Below the pieces are notes generated by a model that did no database searches, had not been told where the DNA came from, and saw nothing but the letters and a program-made list of their open reading frames with translations. From Hoylesella buccalis ATCC 35310 (GTDB taxonomy: Bacteria; Bacteroidota; Bacteroidia; Bacteroidales; Bacteroidaceae), in the NCBI RefSeq assembly GCF_000177075.1, contig NZ_ADEG01000095.1, positions 1 to 45,842 on the forward strand: 45,842 nt of DNA, read 5' to 3'. The stretch's first letter is position 1. Each line of letters begins with the position of its first letter. Position numbers and translations under genes: made by a program. Of the stretch, positions 7,409-17,039 are shown piece by piece.

Positions 7409-8656
7409 TTATCCCACAACCATGCTCACTAAGTACAGCGCGACGGGGATGGTGACAATGGCGATGCCGATGAAGTCGATGTACACACCCGACTTAATCA
7501 TCTTTGTGATGGGGACGTAGCCGCTGGCATAAACGATGGCGTTGGGTGGCGTCGAGACGGGAAGCATGAAACCCAACGAGGCAGAGAGCGCCACGCCTAC
7601 TGCCACCGGCACTGGACTGAATCCTGCCGAGAGGGCTGTTCCGATGGCAAGCGGGCCAATCATGTTGGTCGCAGCAGTGTGCGAGGTCAGCTCTGACAGC
7701 AGCAGTGACATCACGCAGAATACGGCCACGAACAGCAGTTCAGATGGCTTGCCACCCATCATGGCGATAATCTGGTCGCCAATCCAGCTCGACAGACCGG
7801 TGGAATACATCATGCCGCCCATGGCCAGTCCGCCACCAAAGAGCAGCAACGTGCCCCATTCCACGCCTGCCACGGCATCCTTCCAGTCGAGTGTCATCTT
7901 ATTCTTCTTCAGGTCTACGGGCAGGAAGAACAGCAACAGTGCGCCCACCATTGCCGCAATGGCCTCGGGGAAGAGCTTGTTGTATCTGTTCAGCACGTCG
8001 CTTTGGGTTCCGAGGACGATGCTCAGCACACCTGGTGTTATCCAGAGGATGACAGCCACACCGAAGGCAATCATCGTGTTCTTCTGCGCACGGGTCCATT
8101 TCCCCAGTGCTTTTACCTTGCCGTCGATGAACTCGGTGGCACCCGCGATGTGCTTCACGTCACTTGGGAACATGCGAGAAAGCACGATGTAGGCAATTGC
8201 GAAATAGGCCACCATGGCCACGAATCCCCATACCATCCACTGGAAGAACGATACATGCAGGTCGCACATCTCGTTGAGAAATCCCAACATGATGATGTTC
8301 GGCGGCGTTCCAATCGGCGTGAGCACGCCACCGATGGAGCAGGCGTAGGCCGTCATGAGCATGAGTCCGGTGGCATATTTGTACGAGCTGAGGTTGACAA
8401 TCTTGCCTTGCGCGGCCATCATCTCACGGATAGCCTCGAGCAGTCCCAGCGCAATGGGGAACATCATGGCAGCCGTTGCCGTGTTGCTAATCCAGCCCGA
8501 GCAGAGCATACACGCCAGTCCGATGGCCAGGAAGATGCGCCGCGGGTTGTCGCCCACCCATTTCATCGACATAATGCCATAGGCGATACGCTTGTCCACG
8601 CCGTTCACCATCATGGCCTTGGCTATCATGAAGCCTCCCATGAAGAGGAAAATCAT
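7409..8656 (-). CDS. DASS/SLC13-family sodium:anion symporter, N-terminally truncated
   Basis: The open frame encodes 415 residues of a divalent anion:Na+ symporter, a polytopic inner-membrane carrier for dicarboxylates or sulphate-like anions. Both family signatures are present: SNTATAAMMFPIALGL early and VSTPPNAIVYASG near the C-terminus. Family members usually have 450-490 residues. Here the sequence begins within the conserved PMIFLFMGGFMIA region, so roughly 70-80 residues with the first membrane helices are missing. Upstream of the ATG, the minus-strand frame meets a TAA within six codons and no transporter sequence follows in any frame; instead a promoter for the opposite gene begins. 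The gene therefore looks 5'-truncated and probably non-functional, although the reading frame is otherwise clean. Its C-terminus is duplicated at 3368-3737. Confidence 0.85.
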   Translation of the reverse strand: MIFLFMGGFMIAKAMMVNGVDKRIAYGIMSMKWVGDNPRRIFLAIGLACMLCSGWISNTATAAMMFPIALGLLEAIREMMAAQGKIVNLSSYKYATGLMLMTAYACSIGGVLTPIGTPPNIIMLGFLNEMCDLHVSFFQWMVWGFVAMVAYFAIAYIVLSRMFPSDVKHIAGATEFIDGKVKALGKWTRAQKNTMIAFGVAVILWITPGVLSIVLGTQSDVLNRYNKLFPEAIAAMVGALLLFFLPVDLKKNKMTLDWKDAVAGVEWGTLLLFGGGLAMGGMMYSTGLSSWIGDQIIAMMGGKPSELLFVAVFCVMSLLLSELTSHTAATNMIGPLAIGTALSAGFSPVPVAVGVALSASLGFMLPVSTPPNAIVYASGYVPITKMIKSGVYIDFIGIAIVTIPVALYLVSMVVG

Positions 8657-8666
8657 GGGAAATGCT

Positions 8667-8674
8667 TATATTTG
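8667..8674 (+). promoter_or_regulatory. -7 promoter element for the gene at 8775
   Basis: TATATTTG, followed by CG, matches the Bacteroidota -7 consensus and lies only about 10 bp beyond the truncated 5' end of the DASS gene. The leader would be roughly 95 nt. A deletion appears to have brought this promoter right up to the broken gene. Confidence 0.55.
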
Positions 8675-8774
8675 CGTTGTAACTTTTCTGTCAAGGAGAG
8701 TTGAACATACCGCTCTCCCGATGTGGGATGTGTAGTTTTTATTCAGGAATTATCCATCAAAAACCTTATATATT

Positions 8775-9062
8775 ATGAAAATGGTGTTTATTATTCTCAT
8801 TGCAGTAGTGCTCATCCTGGCAATTGCCTATCTGACCTATCGTAAGAACCACAATCTGGCGTTTGATGAGCCGCGTCTGAAAGATGCCGTCAATCGTGTT
8901 TTCAGCGAGTCTGGCGAGTCTACTCTAAAGCGGTCTGATTTTCTCTTGCGCTTGAAGCAAATCCTCGGCTGCACGCACAAGCAGGCGCTCTATATGTATG
9001 GAGTGGCTCGAACCAAAGGGCTTATCGTGGTCGATAACAAGCAGGTCAGCAAGGCTCTATAG
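8775..9062 (+). CDS. small membrane-anchored protein of unknown function
   Basis: A 95-residue protein. Residues about 3-22 (VFIILIAVVLILAIAYLTY) form one membrane helix followed by positive residues, so the rest should be cytoplasmic. The soluble part, about 30-95, is predicted mixed helical with a pattern resembling a small winged-helix fold (RSDFLLRLKQILGCTHKQA, then ARTKGLIVVDNKQ), but this is only an impression. A promoter is visible at 8667-8674. No partner gene is adjacent: a 320-bp gap follows before the ATPase gene. I do not recognise the family. Confidence 0.7.
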   Translation: MKMVFIILIAVVLILAIAYLTYRKNHNLAFDEPRLKDAVNRVFSESGESTLKRSDFLLRLKQILGCTHKQALYMYGVARTKGLIVVDNKQVSKAL

Positions 9063-9160
9063 CCAGCTGCACAGAGCCGCAGTGCCTATTCTATACGATG
9101 GCTTTTGAGGTATAGGGTGTGACAGGTGCCGTCGTGATATTAGAAATGAGGAACGAAGGA

Positions 9161-9190
9161 TGAAACGAGAAGTAGCCTTCGCCTCATAAA
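9161..9190. repeat. dispersed intergenic repeat, copy 2
   Basis: The segment reads TGAAACGAGAA, a short variable part, then CCTTCGCCTCATAAAAA. It matches 3273-3309 closely and 10733-10761 partly. CTCAT and ATGAG just after it can form a small hairpin. Confidence 0.5.
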
Positions 9191-9299
9191 AATGAGAAAA
9201 GATTAGTTACCCCTCAAAAAGGCGAGATAGCATTTTTCATATTAACCTGCGGAAAGAATTGGTGATGAAAACTATTTAAGAGCAATAAAATTGCTTTAA

Positions 9300-9331
9300 T
9301 TTGCTTACTTAAATTTAATTCTATAACTTTG
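9300..9331 (+). promoter_or_regulatory. promoter of the AAA+/DUF4143 gene
   Basis: TTTG (9300-9303), 20 bp, then TAACTTTG (9324-9331) matches the full Bacteroidota -33/-7 pattern. The ATG at 9386 follows after a leader of about 50 nt. Confidence 0.65.
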
Positions 9332-9385
9332 CACTGCAAAAAAGGTCGAACAGTACGACTGATATTGCAGTAATATGAGTAATAT

Positions 9386-10708
9386 ATGGTTATCCAAAGA
9401 AATAAATACATCGAAGCTTTGATAAGTAAGCGTTGGAATGGAAAGGTAAAGGTAATCACTGGCATTAGACGCTGTGGCAAATCTTTTTTGTTATCGACAT
9501 TATACAAAGATTATCTGAAGAAAGAGGGTGTTTCTGAAGATTGCTTCATAGAAATCGCATTAGATAGAAAAGCGAACATAAAGTACAGAAATCCGAATGC
9601 GCTTTATGAATACATCATGGATAAAGCATGCGATGAAGAAAAACGATATTATGTTTTTATCGATGAGATACAATTGTCTATAAAAGTAAAAAACACAGTT
9701 ATAGACGAAAGCCTTGTATCTGAGGACGACAAGGATATGCTTTACACAACGTTCTATGACATTCTCAATGACCTTATGGCACGGAAGAATTTGGACATAT
9801 ATGTTACTGGTTCAAATTCTAAAATGCTGTCTTCTGATATTGTGACGAATTTCCGTGATAGAGGGTCAGAAATAAAAGTGTATCCACTTTCCTTCAAAGA
9901 ATATTATGAAGTGTGTGGACTTGAAAAAGCTGATGCACTTGAAGAGTATTTAACCTATGGGGGAATGCCGTCAGCAGTCTTGGAACAAAGTGAGTCTGAA
10001 AAACAGAAATACCTTTACGACCTTCACAAGAATGTGTACATTAAAGATATTGTTGAAAGGTATAATTTAAAGGATGATGAAGTGTTGGATGCTCTTATTG
10101 ATTCGCTTTATTCAGCAGTAGGCTCACTAACAAATACCCATAACTTGGCTAATACTGCCAGTTCTTTTATGAAGCGCAAAACATCTGATCATACTATCAA
10201 GAATTATATCAACTATCTTGAAGATGCTTATTTGTTCTTGGGTGCTAAACGATATGACATTAAAGGAAAGAAATACTTCGACAACACTCAGAAGTATTAT
10301 TCCATTGATATGGGATTAAGAAATGCGAAACTGAATTTCCGCCAACAAGAAAAGTCTCATTTAATGGAAAACCTTATTTATTTAGAACTAATTCGTAGAG
10401 GATATCGCGTCGATGTTGGAGTCGTAGAACTGACACGTGTTATTGATGGCAAGAAGAAACAGTCACAATATGAGATTGATTTTATCGCCAATACAGGACG
10501 TGAAAAGATTTACATCCAATCTGCATTGAATGTAGATACTGTTGAGAAAAAGAACCAAGAAACATTTTCTCTAAAGAACTCAGGGGATTTCTTTAAGAAA
10601 ATGGTAATTCTTGATGGCAACTCCAAATTATGGACGGATGACGATGGCATAATCTATGTTGGTGTCATTCCTTTTTTATTGGAAGAGTCCATTATACCAC
10701 AATATTGA
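9386..10708 (+). CDS. AAA+ ATPase with DUF4143 C-terminal domain
   Basis: 440 residues. The N-terminal AAA_14-type ATPase has a Walker A-like loop GIRRCGKSFLL (about 26-36), a Walker B region YYVFIDEIQL and a sensor-like YVTGSNSKML. The DUF4143 C-terminal domain contains the typical YGGMPSAV and, near the end, YEIDFIANTGREKIYIQSA, which resembles a PD-(D/E)xK-type core (D-F followed by I-Q). These proteins are abundant in Bacteroidota and are often multicopy; their role is unsettled, with suggestions including toxin-antitoxin-like or defence functions. It stands alone with its own promoter, flanked by copies of a short intergenic repeat, and has fairly AT-rich codons. The family call is firm, the function is not. 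Confidence 0.9.
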   Translation: MVIQRNKYIEALISKRWNGKVKVITGIRRCGKSFLLSTLYKDYLKKEGVSEDCFIEIALDRKANIKYRNPNALYEYIMDKACDEEKRYYVFIDEIQLSIKVKNTVIDESLVSEDDKDMLYTTFYDILNDLMARKNLDIYVTGSNSKMLSSDIVTNFRDRGSEIKVYPLSFKEYYEVCGLEKADALEEYLTYGGMPSAVLEQSESEKQKYLYDLHKNVYIKDIVERYNLKDDEVLDALIDSLYSAVGSLTNTHNLANTASSFMKRKTSDHTIKNYINYLEDAYLFLGAKRYDIKGKKYFDNTQKYYSIDMGLRNAKLNFRQQEKSHLMENLIYLELIRRGYRVDVGVVELTRVIDGKKKQSQYEIDFIANTGREKIYIQSALNVDTVEKKNQETFSLKNSGDFFKKMVILDGNSKLWTDDDGIIYVGVIPFLLEESIIPQY

Positions 10709-10732
10709 CATTCTAAATTATTGCTGAACAAT

Positions 10733-10761
10733 CGCGAAAAGCTACCTTCGCCTCCTAAAAA
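10733..10761. repeat. dispersed intergenic repeat, copy 3
   Basis: The segment reads CGCGAAAAGCTACCTTCGCCTCCTAAAAA, sharing the CCTTCGCCTC core and A-run with the copies at 3273 and 9161. Like copy 1, it sits right beside an intrinsic terminator. Confidence 0.4.
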
Positions 10762-10767
10762 CAAAGA

Positions 10768-10803
10768 AAAGTATGGCAGATGCCTTACATCCGCCATACT
10801 TTC
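10768..10803 (-). terminator. intrinsic terminator of trxA
   Basis: AAAGTATGGC (10768-10777) and GCCATACTTT form the arms of a hairpin with about 15 nt between them. On the minus strand it is followed by a T-rich stretch (TTCTTTGTTTTT). It lies 20 bp after the trxA stop codon. Confidence 0.75.
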
Positions 10804-10822
10804 CTCATTGATTTGACCGCTA

Positions 10823-11137
10823 TTACAGCAGGGCCTTGAACTTCTCATCGAGCGTTGCCTTTGAGGCTGCCCCGACGAATTTGTCTACCAACTCTCCTCC
10901 CTTGAAGAAGAGGATAGTAGGAATGTTGCGTACACCAAACTGCATGGCGATGTCGTCATTCTCTTCTACATCGCACTTACCTACGACGATTTTTCCATCA
11001 TAGTCGTTTGCCAACTCTGAGATGACAGGCCCTACCATGCGACAGGGGCCGCACCATGTAGCCCATAAATCCACTACCAATGGCAGATCGCCATTCTTGT
11101 AACTCTCGAAATTCTCGCTTGTGATTTTTACTTCCAT
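10823..11137 (-). CDS. trxA: thioredoxin
   Basis: A 104-residue cytoplasmic thioredoxin of standard length. The active site WATWCGPCRM (Cys at about 31 and 34) is canonical. The buried Asp-like and cis-proline features of the fold are visible: KIVVGKCDVEEN, and IPTILFF with the cis-Pro. It reduces protein disulfides such as those of ribonucleotide reductase and peroxiredoxins, using thioredoxin reductase (not in this window). It lies 74 bp downstream of dnaE on the same strand but has its own promoter at 11168-11175 and its own terminator. Confidence 0.97.
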   Translation of the reverse strand: MEVKITSENFESYKNGDLPLVVDLWATWCGPCRMVGPVISELANDYDGKIVVGKCDVEENDDIAMQFGVRNIPTILFFKGGELVDKFVGAASKATLDEKFKALL

Positions 11138-11167
11138 CTTTTATTTGATTTTTATATGTCTTTATGA

Positions 11168-11175
11168 CAAAGATA
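11168..11175 (-). promoter_or_regulatory. -7 promoter element of trxA
   Basis: On the minus strand it reads TATCTTTG, a perfect TAnnTTTG match, about 30 bp before the trxA start, between trxA and dnaE. This indicates separate transcription of trxA. Confidence 0.65.
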
Positions 11176-11211
11176 AATGATTATCATGAATCATGCAAGC
11201 ATCGTGCCAAA

Positions 11212-14200
11212 TTAATTCACCAGATAATTCATATTGGGGTTTCCTTCGATATATCTGATTAGGTCATGATTCAAACTGATTTGCTGAAGCCCTGAATGAA
11301 GCAAGATACTGGTTTGATGTTTCTTGTCCACTACCTGGAAGCACAGCTGCGTGTTGCCCTTCGAATCTTGCAGCATCGACACGATGTCGTTCACCACCAC
11401 TTCGTCGATGGCCTCGCTGTCCACGACAATGGTCAGCCTGTGTATCTGTTTGTCTCTTACCGTTTGCAGGTATTGAACATCGTTGATGCGAAAGTCGTAG
11501 TAGTTGCTGTCCCGGTATCGCTGCGAACACTTGCCGGTAAGATAAACGGTACTGCCCACTACCATCATTCCTTTCCACTTTCCCCATTCCTCACCAAAGA
11601 AGGCTATCTCGCCTGTTCCACTAAAATCTTCTATTGTCACGAAGCCACAAGGCTTTCCGGTTCTCGTGAATTTGTCCTTCACCTCAGTAATCATGCCAGC
11701 GAAAACCACGTCTGCCTTTTTGGCCAACTCTGCCTTGTCGCCCAGTTCGGTGCACGATGTGTTACACATGCTCTTCAACACGATGCTGAACTCGTCCAGC
11801 GGATGGGCCGAAAGATAGATTCCCACCAAATCATGCTCGCGATTCAGTTTCTCAATGTTGCTCCACAACTCTGGTTTAGGAATGGGTGGTGTGGCAATCT
11901 CTACGGCATCTACGCCGCCAAACAGCGAATGTTCTATTTCTGATTTCTTGTTCTGATAGAGCTGTCCATAGCGCACCAGCGTGTCAATAAATAGTTCGCC
12001 TTTGCTGTTGGCGGTGAAGTAGCTCTCTCGCGGAATGCCGAAGCTGTCGAATCCACCACTGAGCGCCAAACTTTCGAAGGCCTTGCGGTTGACTTGAGTA
12101 AAGTCCACTCGGTGTGCAAAATCGAAAATGTCTTGATACAGTCCATGGGCCTCTCGCTCCTGGATGATGGCAGTTGCAGCGGCATCGCCCATGCCCTTGA
12201 TGGCAGCAAGACCAAAGCGTATTTCCCCCTTGTGGTTCACGCCAAACTTCTGATAGCTCTCGTTGACGTCGGGGCCTAACGTGGCTATGCGCAGCGACTT
12301 GCACTCATCCATCAACTTGGATATTTCCGTTATCTGATCCTTGCGTCGACTCATGATGGCTGCCATGAACTCAGCAGGATAGTGCGCCTTGAGGTATGCC
12401 GTTTGGAAAGCCACCCACGAATAGCAGGCCGCATGCGACTTGTTGAAGGCATAGGATGCGAATTTCTCCCAGTCGGCCCATATCTTGTCCAACACGTTCT
12501 CATCATATCCGTTCTTCTTGCCGCCTTCGATAAACTTGGGTTTCATGGCATCTACTATCGCCTTTTTCTTCTTACCCATCGCCTTACGCAGGGCGTCACT
12601 CTCACCACGCGTGAAATTGGCCAGCAAGCGCGAGAGCAACATCACCTGCTCTTGATAAACGGTGATGCCGTAGGTATCTTTCAAATACCGCTCCATCACC
12701 GGAATGGGATACGTAATCTCCTCCTCTCCTTTCTTACGGGCGATGAACGACGGGATGTTGTCCATGGGACCAGGGCGGTAGAGGGCGTTCATGGCGATGA
12801 GATCTTCAAACTTCGTCGGACTTAACTGGCGCAGATAGTTCTGCATGCCGGCCGACTCAAACTGGAACGTGCCAATGGTGCGCCCCTCTTGGTAAAGCTT
12901 GTAGGTCAATTCGTCGTCAATGGGAATCTTGTCAAGGTCGATGTCTATGTTCTTCGTCAGCTTCACATTTTTTACCGCTTCCTTCAACTCAGACAGGGTT
13001 TTCAGCCCCAAGAAGTCCATCTTTATCAGACCTGTTTCCTCAATCACATGCCCATCATACTGCGTACAGTTGGTCTTTTCGTCCTTAAAGTCAGGGTCAT
13101 CCGCCGTTGACACAGGTACCCAGTCGCTGATGGGGTCGCGACAGATGATGAAACCACAGGCATGGATGCCCGTTCCCCGCACCGTTCCCTCCAGCATTTT
13201 GGCATACTTGATGGTGTTGCTCTCGCGTATGTCGGTAGATACTTCGGCCATTTGCAGCTCGGGCGTGCACTTGATGGCGTTGTTGAGGTTCATTTTCATC
13301 TTATCGGGAAGCCTCTCCGGAATGGCCTTGCACAGAGCGTTTGCTCGCTCCAGCGGCAGTTTTTCCACCCGCGCCACGTCCTTGATGGAGTTCTTGGTTG
13401 CCATACTGCCGTAGGTGATGATGTGCGCACAGTTCTCGTGGCCATACTTGTCCATCACCCATTTCAGCACCTTCCCCCGGCCATCGTCATCAAAATCGGT
13501 GTCAATATCGGGCAAGGAGATACGGTCAGGATTCAAGAAACGCTCGAACAGCAAGTCGTATTTCAGGGGATCAATCTTCGTGATGCCCAAGCAGTAGGCC
13601 ACAACCGACCCGGCTGCCGACCCACGTCCCGGTCCAACCATCACGCCCAATTCCTCTCGGGCCGCACGAATAAAGTCGGATACTATCAAAAAATAACCCG
13701 GAAAACCCATGGTCTTCATCACATGAAGCTCAAAACGTATGCGGTCGTCCACCTCCTTGGGCAGTGGGTCGCCATACAATGGCTTGGCACCCTCGTATGC
13801 AAGATGCTGCAAATAGTCGGCCTCAAACTTGATGCGATACATCTTCTCGTAGCCACCCAGATGGTCTACCCGCTTCTGCGCGTCTTCCTCCGACATGGGA
13901 TTTTCGCCATTCTCATCGGTGGTAAACTCACGAAGAAGGTCTTCCTCCGTAAACTTTTGTTTCCAATCCTCTTCCTTTCCAAACGATTCGGGAATGGGGA
14001 AGTTGGGCATAATGGGGTCGTGGTTGATGGAATAGGTTTCCACCTTATTAAGAATCTCGAGGGTATTCGCCATCGTTTCTGGCACATCGCTGAAGATGCT
14101 GTTCATCTCTTCGCGGGTTTTGAACCACTCTTGCTTGGAATAGAGCATGCGCGTGGGGTCGTCAAGGTCTTTCCCCGTAGAGAGGCACAGCAGGTGATCG

Positions 14201-14919
14201 TGAGCCTCGGCGTTCTCTTTGTCTACAAAGTGAACGTCATTGGTGCACACCACCTTAACGCCGTACTCCTTAGCCAGGTTGAAAATCACCTGATTGGCGC
14301 GCTGCTGCATGGGATAGGCCTCACGGTTGGCCCGAATGGAGGGGTCTTTCACCTCGTGGCGTTGTATCTCCAGGTAATAATCGTCACCAAAAACTCGCTT
14401 GTACCACTCTACCGCTTCCCTGGCTCCGGCCATGTCGCCGGCAATGATTTTGCGTGGCACCTCACCGGCCAGGCAGGCCGAACAAACAATGAGGTCTTCA
14501 TGATATTTCTCCAATTCCTCACGGTCGGTACGCGGCCGCATGTAATAGCCCTCCTCCCAGGCATGGCTCACCAGCTTGATGAGGTTTTTGTAGCCGCGGT
14601 AGTTCTTCGCCAACACGATGAGGTGATAACCACTCATGTCGCCCATATCCTTGACCTTGTCGAACCTACTGCGCCGAGCTACATACATCTCACAGCCGAA
14701 GATGGGCTTGAAGGGCTGCTTGCCGTCGGCCTTCAACTGCTTGTTAACCGTGTTGGCATAGTCGAAAAATTCCTTGATGCCAAACATGTTTCCATGGTCG
14801 GTGATGGCCAAGCCGCGCATCCCGTCGGCAACAGCCTTGTCAACGAGTCGCTTCACGGGCGACTGACCGTCGAGAATGGAATAATAAGTATGTACGTGTA
14901 GGTGGACAAAATCGTTCAT
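11212..14919 (-). CDS. dnaE: DNA polymerase III subunit alpha
   Basis: The 1235-residue replicative polymerase. The N-terminal PHP domain begins at once ([13 protein letters not shown], then ITDHGNMFG). The C-family polymerase core carries [19 protein letters not shown] and the catalytic pair in [14 protein letters not shown] (about residues 470-485). The third acidic residue is in [14 protein letters not shown] helix-hairpin-helix/tandem HhH region follows, and a C-terminal OB fold ([14 protein letters not shown] to [10 protein letters not shown]) binds the template. Length is normal for Bacteroidota DnaE. The start at 14919 is supported because the PHP motif begins three residues later. A possible -7 element (TACCTTTA on the minus strand) lies about 25 bp upstream. 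It diverges from psd. Confidence 0.98.
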   Translation of the reverse strand: MNDFVHLHVHTYYSILDGQSPVKRLVDKAVADGMRGLAITDHGNMFGIKEFFDYANTVNKQLKADGKQPFKPIFGCEMYVARRSRFDKVKDMGDMSGYHLIVLAKNYRGYKNLIKLVSHAWEEGYYMRPRTDREELEKYHEDLIVCSACLAGEVPRKIIAGDMAGAREAVEWYKRVFGDDYYLEIQRHEVKDPSIRANREAYPMQQRANQVIFNLAKEYGVKVVCTNDVHFVDKENAEAHDHLLCLSTGKDLDDPTRMLYSKQEWFKTREEMNSIFSDVPETMANTLEILNKVETYSINHDPIMPNFPIPESFGKEEDWKQKFTEEDLLREFTTDENGENPMSEEDAQKRVDHLGGYEKMYRIKFEADYLQHLAYEGAKPLYGDPLPKEVDDRIRFELHVMKTMGFPGYFLIVSDFIRAAREELGVMVGPGRGSAAGSVVAYCLGITKIDPLKYDLLFERFLNPDRISLPDIDTDFDDDGRGKVLKWVMDKYGHENCAHIITYGSMATKNSIKDVARVEKLPLERANALCKAIPERLPDKMKMNLNNAIKCTPELQMAEVSTDIRESNTIKYAKMLEGTVRGTGIHACGFIICRDPISDWVPVSTADDPDFKDEKTNCTQYDGHVIEETGLIKMDFLGLKTLSELKEAVKNVKLTKNIDIDLDKIPIDDELTYKLYQEGRTIGTFQFESAGMQNYLRQLSPTKFEDLIAMNALYRPGPMDNIPSFIARKKGEEEITYPIPVMERYLKDTYGITVYQEQVMLLSRLLANFTRGESDALRKAMGKKKKAIVDAMKPKFIEGGKKNGYDENVLDKIWADWEKFASYAFNKSHAACYSWVAFQTAYLKAHYPAEFMAAIMSRRKDQITEISKLMDECKSLRIATLGPDVNESYQKFGVNHKGEIRFGLAAIKGMGDAAATAIIQEREAHGLYQDIFDFAHRVDFTQVNRKAFESLALSGGFDSFGIPRESYFTANSKGELFIDTLVRYGQLYQNKKSEIEHSLFGGVDAVEIATPPIPKPELWSNIEKLNREHDLVGIYLSAHPLDEFSIVLKSMCNTSCTELGDKAELAKKADVVFAGMITEVKDKFTRTGKPCGFVTIEDFSGTGEIAFFGEEWGKWKGMMVVGSTVYLTGKCSQRYRDSNYYDFRINDVQYLQTVRDKQIHRLTIVVDSEAIDEVVVNDIVSMLQDSKGNTQLCFQVVDKKHQTSILLHSGLQQISLNHDLIRYIEGNPNMNYLVN

Positions 14920-14987
14920 GTGCTCAATTTATTTGGAGCGTAAAGGTACTCAATATGCGCGACACGGCCAAAGAATGAGCGTAAAAG

Positions 14988-15019
14988 TTTGTGCGGTTTC
15001 CGAAAAACAATTATCTTTG
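14988..15019 (+). promoter_or_regulatory. promoter of the psd-pssA operon
   Basis: TTTG (14988-14991), 20 bp, then TATCTTTG (15012-15019) is a good match to the Bacteroidota promoter. It lies upstream of the ATG at 15047 and so rejects the longer open frame that starts at 14918. Confidence 0.7.
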
Positions 15020-15046
15020 CACAAACTTCTAATCGGTTTTCATACT

Positions 15047-15739
15047 ATGATTAAAAGAATCAAAAAACTGAAGAAAATCCGTATACATCGCGAAGGAACA
15101 GACTCCCTGATTTGGGGATTCATAGTCATTGCAGCCATTGCATTGCTATTATGGCGTTCGTTCGAAACTAAAATCCCATTTTACGCCTTTACGGTTATCT
15201 TCGGAACAATATATTGCATCGTCATCAATTTCTTTCAATGCCCCATCCGCTATTTTCCTTCCGAGGACACCGACAAGATTGTGGTGGCCCCGGCTGATGG
15301 CAAAATCGTGGTGATTGAGGAGGTGGAAGAGAACAAGTACTTTCACGAAAAGCGCCTCATGATTTCGGTCTTTATGAGCCTGTTCAACGTTCACGCCAAC
15401 TGGTTTCCCGTTGACGGTAAGGTGAAACTGGTTCATCACCAAAACGGCAACTACCACAAGGCATGGCTGCCCAAAGCCAGTGAGGAGAATGAGCACAGCG
15501 ACATCATCATCACCACGCCCGACGGTGTGGACGTTCTTTGCCGACAGATTGCCGGAGCCATGGCCAGACGCATCGTGACCTACGCCAAGGAAGGCGAAGA
15601 CTGCTACATTGACGAGCACCTGGGCTTCATCAAATTTGGCTCGCGCGTAGACGTGTACCTGCCCATTGGAACGGAAGTGTGCGTGAAGATGGGACAAAAA
15701 ACAACAGGCGACCACACCGTCATTGCAAAACTGAAATAA
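15047..15739 (+). CDS. psd: phosphatidylserine decarboxylase family protein
   Basis: About 230 residues, the short Psd type. It converts phosphatidylserine to phosphatidylethanolamine at the inner membrane. Two hydrophobic segments lie at residues about 24-66, followed by [11 protein letters not shown] and [16 protein letters not shown], typical of the family. The self-cleavage site is in [14 protein letters not shown] near the C-terminus; cleavage between Gly and Ser would create the pyruvoyl prosthetic group on the small alpha chain. The chosen start (MIKRIKKL) follows the promoter at 14988-15019; longer frames upstream overlap that promoter. It is followed after 70 bp by pssA, the preceding enzyme of the same pathway. 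Confidence 0.95.
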   Translation: MIKRIKKLKKIRIHREGTDSLIWGFIVIAAIALLLWRSFETKIPFYAFTVIFGTIYCIVINFFQCPIRYFPSEDTDKIVVAPADGKIVVIEEVEENKYFHEKRLMISVFMSLFNVHANWFPVDGKVKLVHHQNGNYHKAWLPKASEENEHSDIIITTPDGVDVLCRQIAGAMARRIVTYAKEGEDCYIDEHLGFIKFGSRVDVYLPIGTEVCVKMGQKTTGDHTVIAKLK

Positions 15740-15809
15740 AACAAAGCGGGAACGGCAATCGGGGTGACGCACGTCACATCCACCACCCTACCGAACCTCT
15801 TCGATACAA

Positions 15810-16589
15810 ATGAGCAACATCATCAAAAGAAACATACCCAACGCACTGACTTGCAGCAACCTCATCTCGGGCTGCATCGCAACTTGTTTCGCCTTTACCG
15901 GCGATGCCAAGATGGCCTTGATATGGATACTCGCCGGAGCCACATTCGACTTTTTTGACGGCATGTCGGCCCGCTTTCTGAAGGTATCATCGCCCATCGG
16001 CAAGGAATTGGACTCGCTGGCCGATTGCGTCACCTTTGGTGTAGCACCGTCCACCATGGTTTTTTATGAGCTTATGGTCATCGACTACCCGTCGTTTCTC
16101 ACTACGCCAGAGGCGTTTTCTTTCGACCCTTACCGCACGTTCATTCCCTTTCTGGCCTTCCTCATGGCAGCTTTCTCGGCACTGCGGCTGGCCAAATTCA
16201 ATATTGACACGCGTCAAACCGATTCGTTCATTGGGCTTCCCACACCGGCGAACGCCCTGTTTTGGGGATCGCTCATTGTCACAAGTCCTGCCTGGCTTGA
16301 AAACAATGCCGGCGCATTGGTATACATTTTAGTACTGCTGCTGTTGAGTTGTTATCTATTGGTCAGCGAGATTCCCATGTTCGCCCTTAAATTCAAAAAC
16401 TTTAAATGGCAGGGCAACGCCATCCGACACAGCTTCATCATCTTCACCGCTGTTGTGCTTATAACGTTTGGCGTGTTGAAAGGTTGGTGGATTGTCATTG
16501 CATGCTACTTCCTCATATCCTTAGGATTGTTGGTAACAGGTAGGTCAAAAATCACCAAGATGAATCACGACAAAGAACAGAAACTATGA
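15810..16589 (+). CDS. pssA: CDP-diacylglycerol--serine O-phosphatidyltransferase
   Basis: A 259-residue integral membrane enzyme that makes phosphatidylserine from CDP-diacylglycerol and serine. The CDP-alcohol phosphatidyltransferase signature is complete: DG(x)2AR(x)8G(x)3D(x)3D, read as FDGMSARFL, then GKELDSLADCVTFG. About six to eight hydrophobic helices follow. It forms an operon with psd upstream (its product is the Psd substrate) and overlaps the next gene by 4 bp (ATGA), so translation is probably coupled. Confidence 0.96.
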   Translation: MSNIIKRNIPNALTCSNLISGCIATCFAFTGDAKMALIWILAGATFDFFDGMSARFLKVSSPIGKELDSLADCVTFGVAPSTMVFYELMVIDYPSFLTTPEAFSFDPYRTFIPFLAFLMAAFSALRLAKFNIDTRQTDSFIGLPTPANALFWGSLIVTSPAWLENNAGALVYILVLLLLSCYLLVSEIPMFALKFKNFKWQGNAIRHSFIIFTAVVLITFGVLKGWWIVIACYFLISLGLLVTGRSKITKMNHDKEQKL

Positions 16590-16861
16590 TATTCAAAATA
16601 ATTCTCATCATTTTCCTCATCGGTTTGCTGGTGGTAGGCTTTTCCGCAGCAAAGTTTATCAGCATTTTCCGCGAAGGCGCCAAACTGTTCAGAGAGCAAG
16701 CCAAGGGGTCAGCCCAGCAGCGACAGCACCATAGAAACACCACCCAAACAGTGGTAGACCATCGGGATGCTGATGAAATAAACAAAAAAATCTTCAAAAA
16801 AGACGAAGGCGAATACGTTGAATTTGAAGAAGAACCGGTGGAAACGGAAAAACAGAACTAA
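16586..16861 (+). CDS. DUF4834-type small membrane protein
   Basis: A 91-residue protein with one N-terminal membrane helix (about 3-22, IILIIFLIGLLVVGFSAAKF). A charged cytoplasmic tail rich in Gln, Arg, Lys and Glu follows (QQRQHHRNTTQT, and near the end EGEYVEFEEEPVETEK). Small proteins like this, assigned to DUF4834, commonly follow pssA in Bacteroidales; I infer the assignment from context and layout. The start overlaps the pssA stop codon. The function is unknown. Confidence 0.75.
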   Translation: MIFKIILIIFLIGLLVVGFSAAKFISIFREGAKLFREQAKGSAQQRQHHRNTTQTVVDHRDADEINKKIFKKDEGEYVEFEEEPVETEKQN

Positions 16862-17022
16862 ACAGAAGCGACCATTTCTTTGCCTCATCCCGCGCCCGCG
16901 AATGGTCATTCTGCACCCGTGAAGGAATGAAATCAAATTGAGTAGGCACACATTTGGCCAACGGGGACTATTGGAAGAGGCTTCATGATTTTTTTCTTAA
17001 AATCTTACTGATTGCTCGTAAT

Positions 17023-17039
17023 GTACTGATAATCAGTAC
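17023..17039. repeat. perfect 17-bp palindrome
   Basis: GTACTGAT, A, ATCAGTAC: two 8-bp arms around one base. It lies in open intergenic DNA about 350 bp before the XRE regulator gene. It is not followed by a T-run, so a protein-binding site is more likely than a terminator. Confidence 0.5.

Noticed and set aside
13162..14901. 579-codon plus-strand frame opposite dnaE
   Set aside because: It is antisense to a clear dnaE with intact motifs; long antisense frames arise from codon bias.
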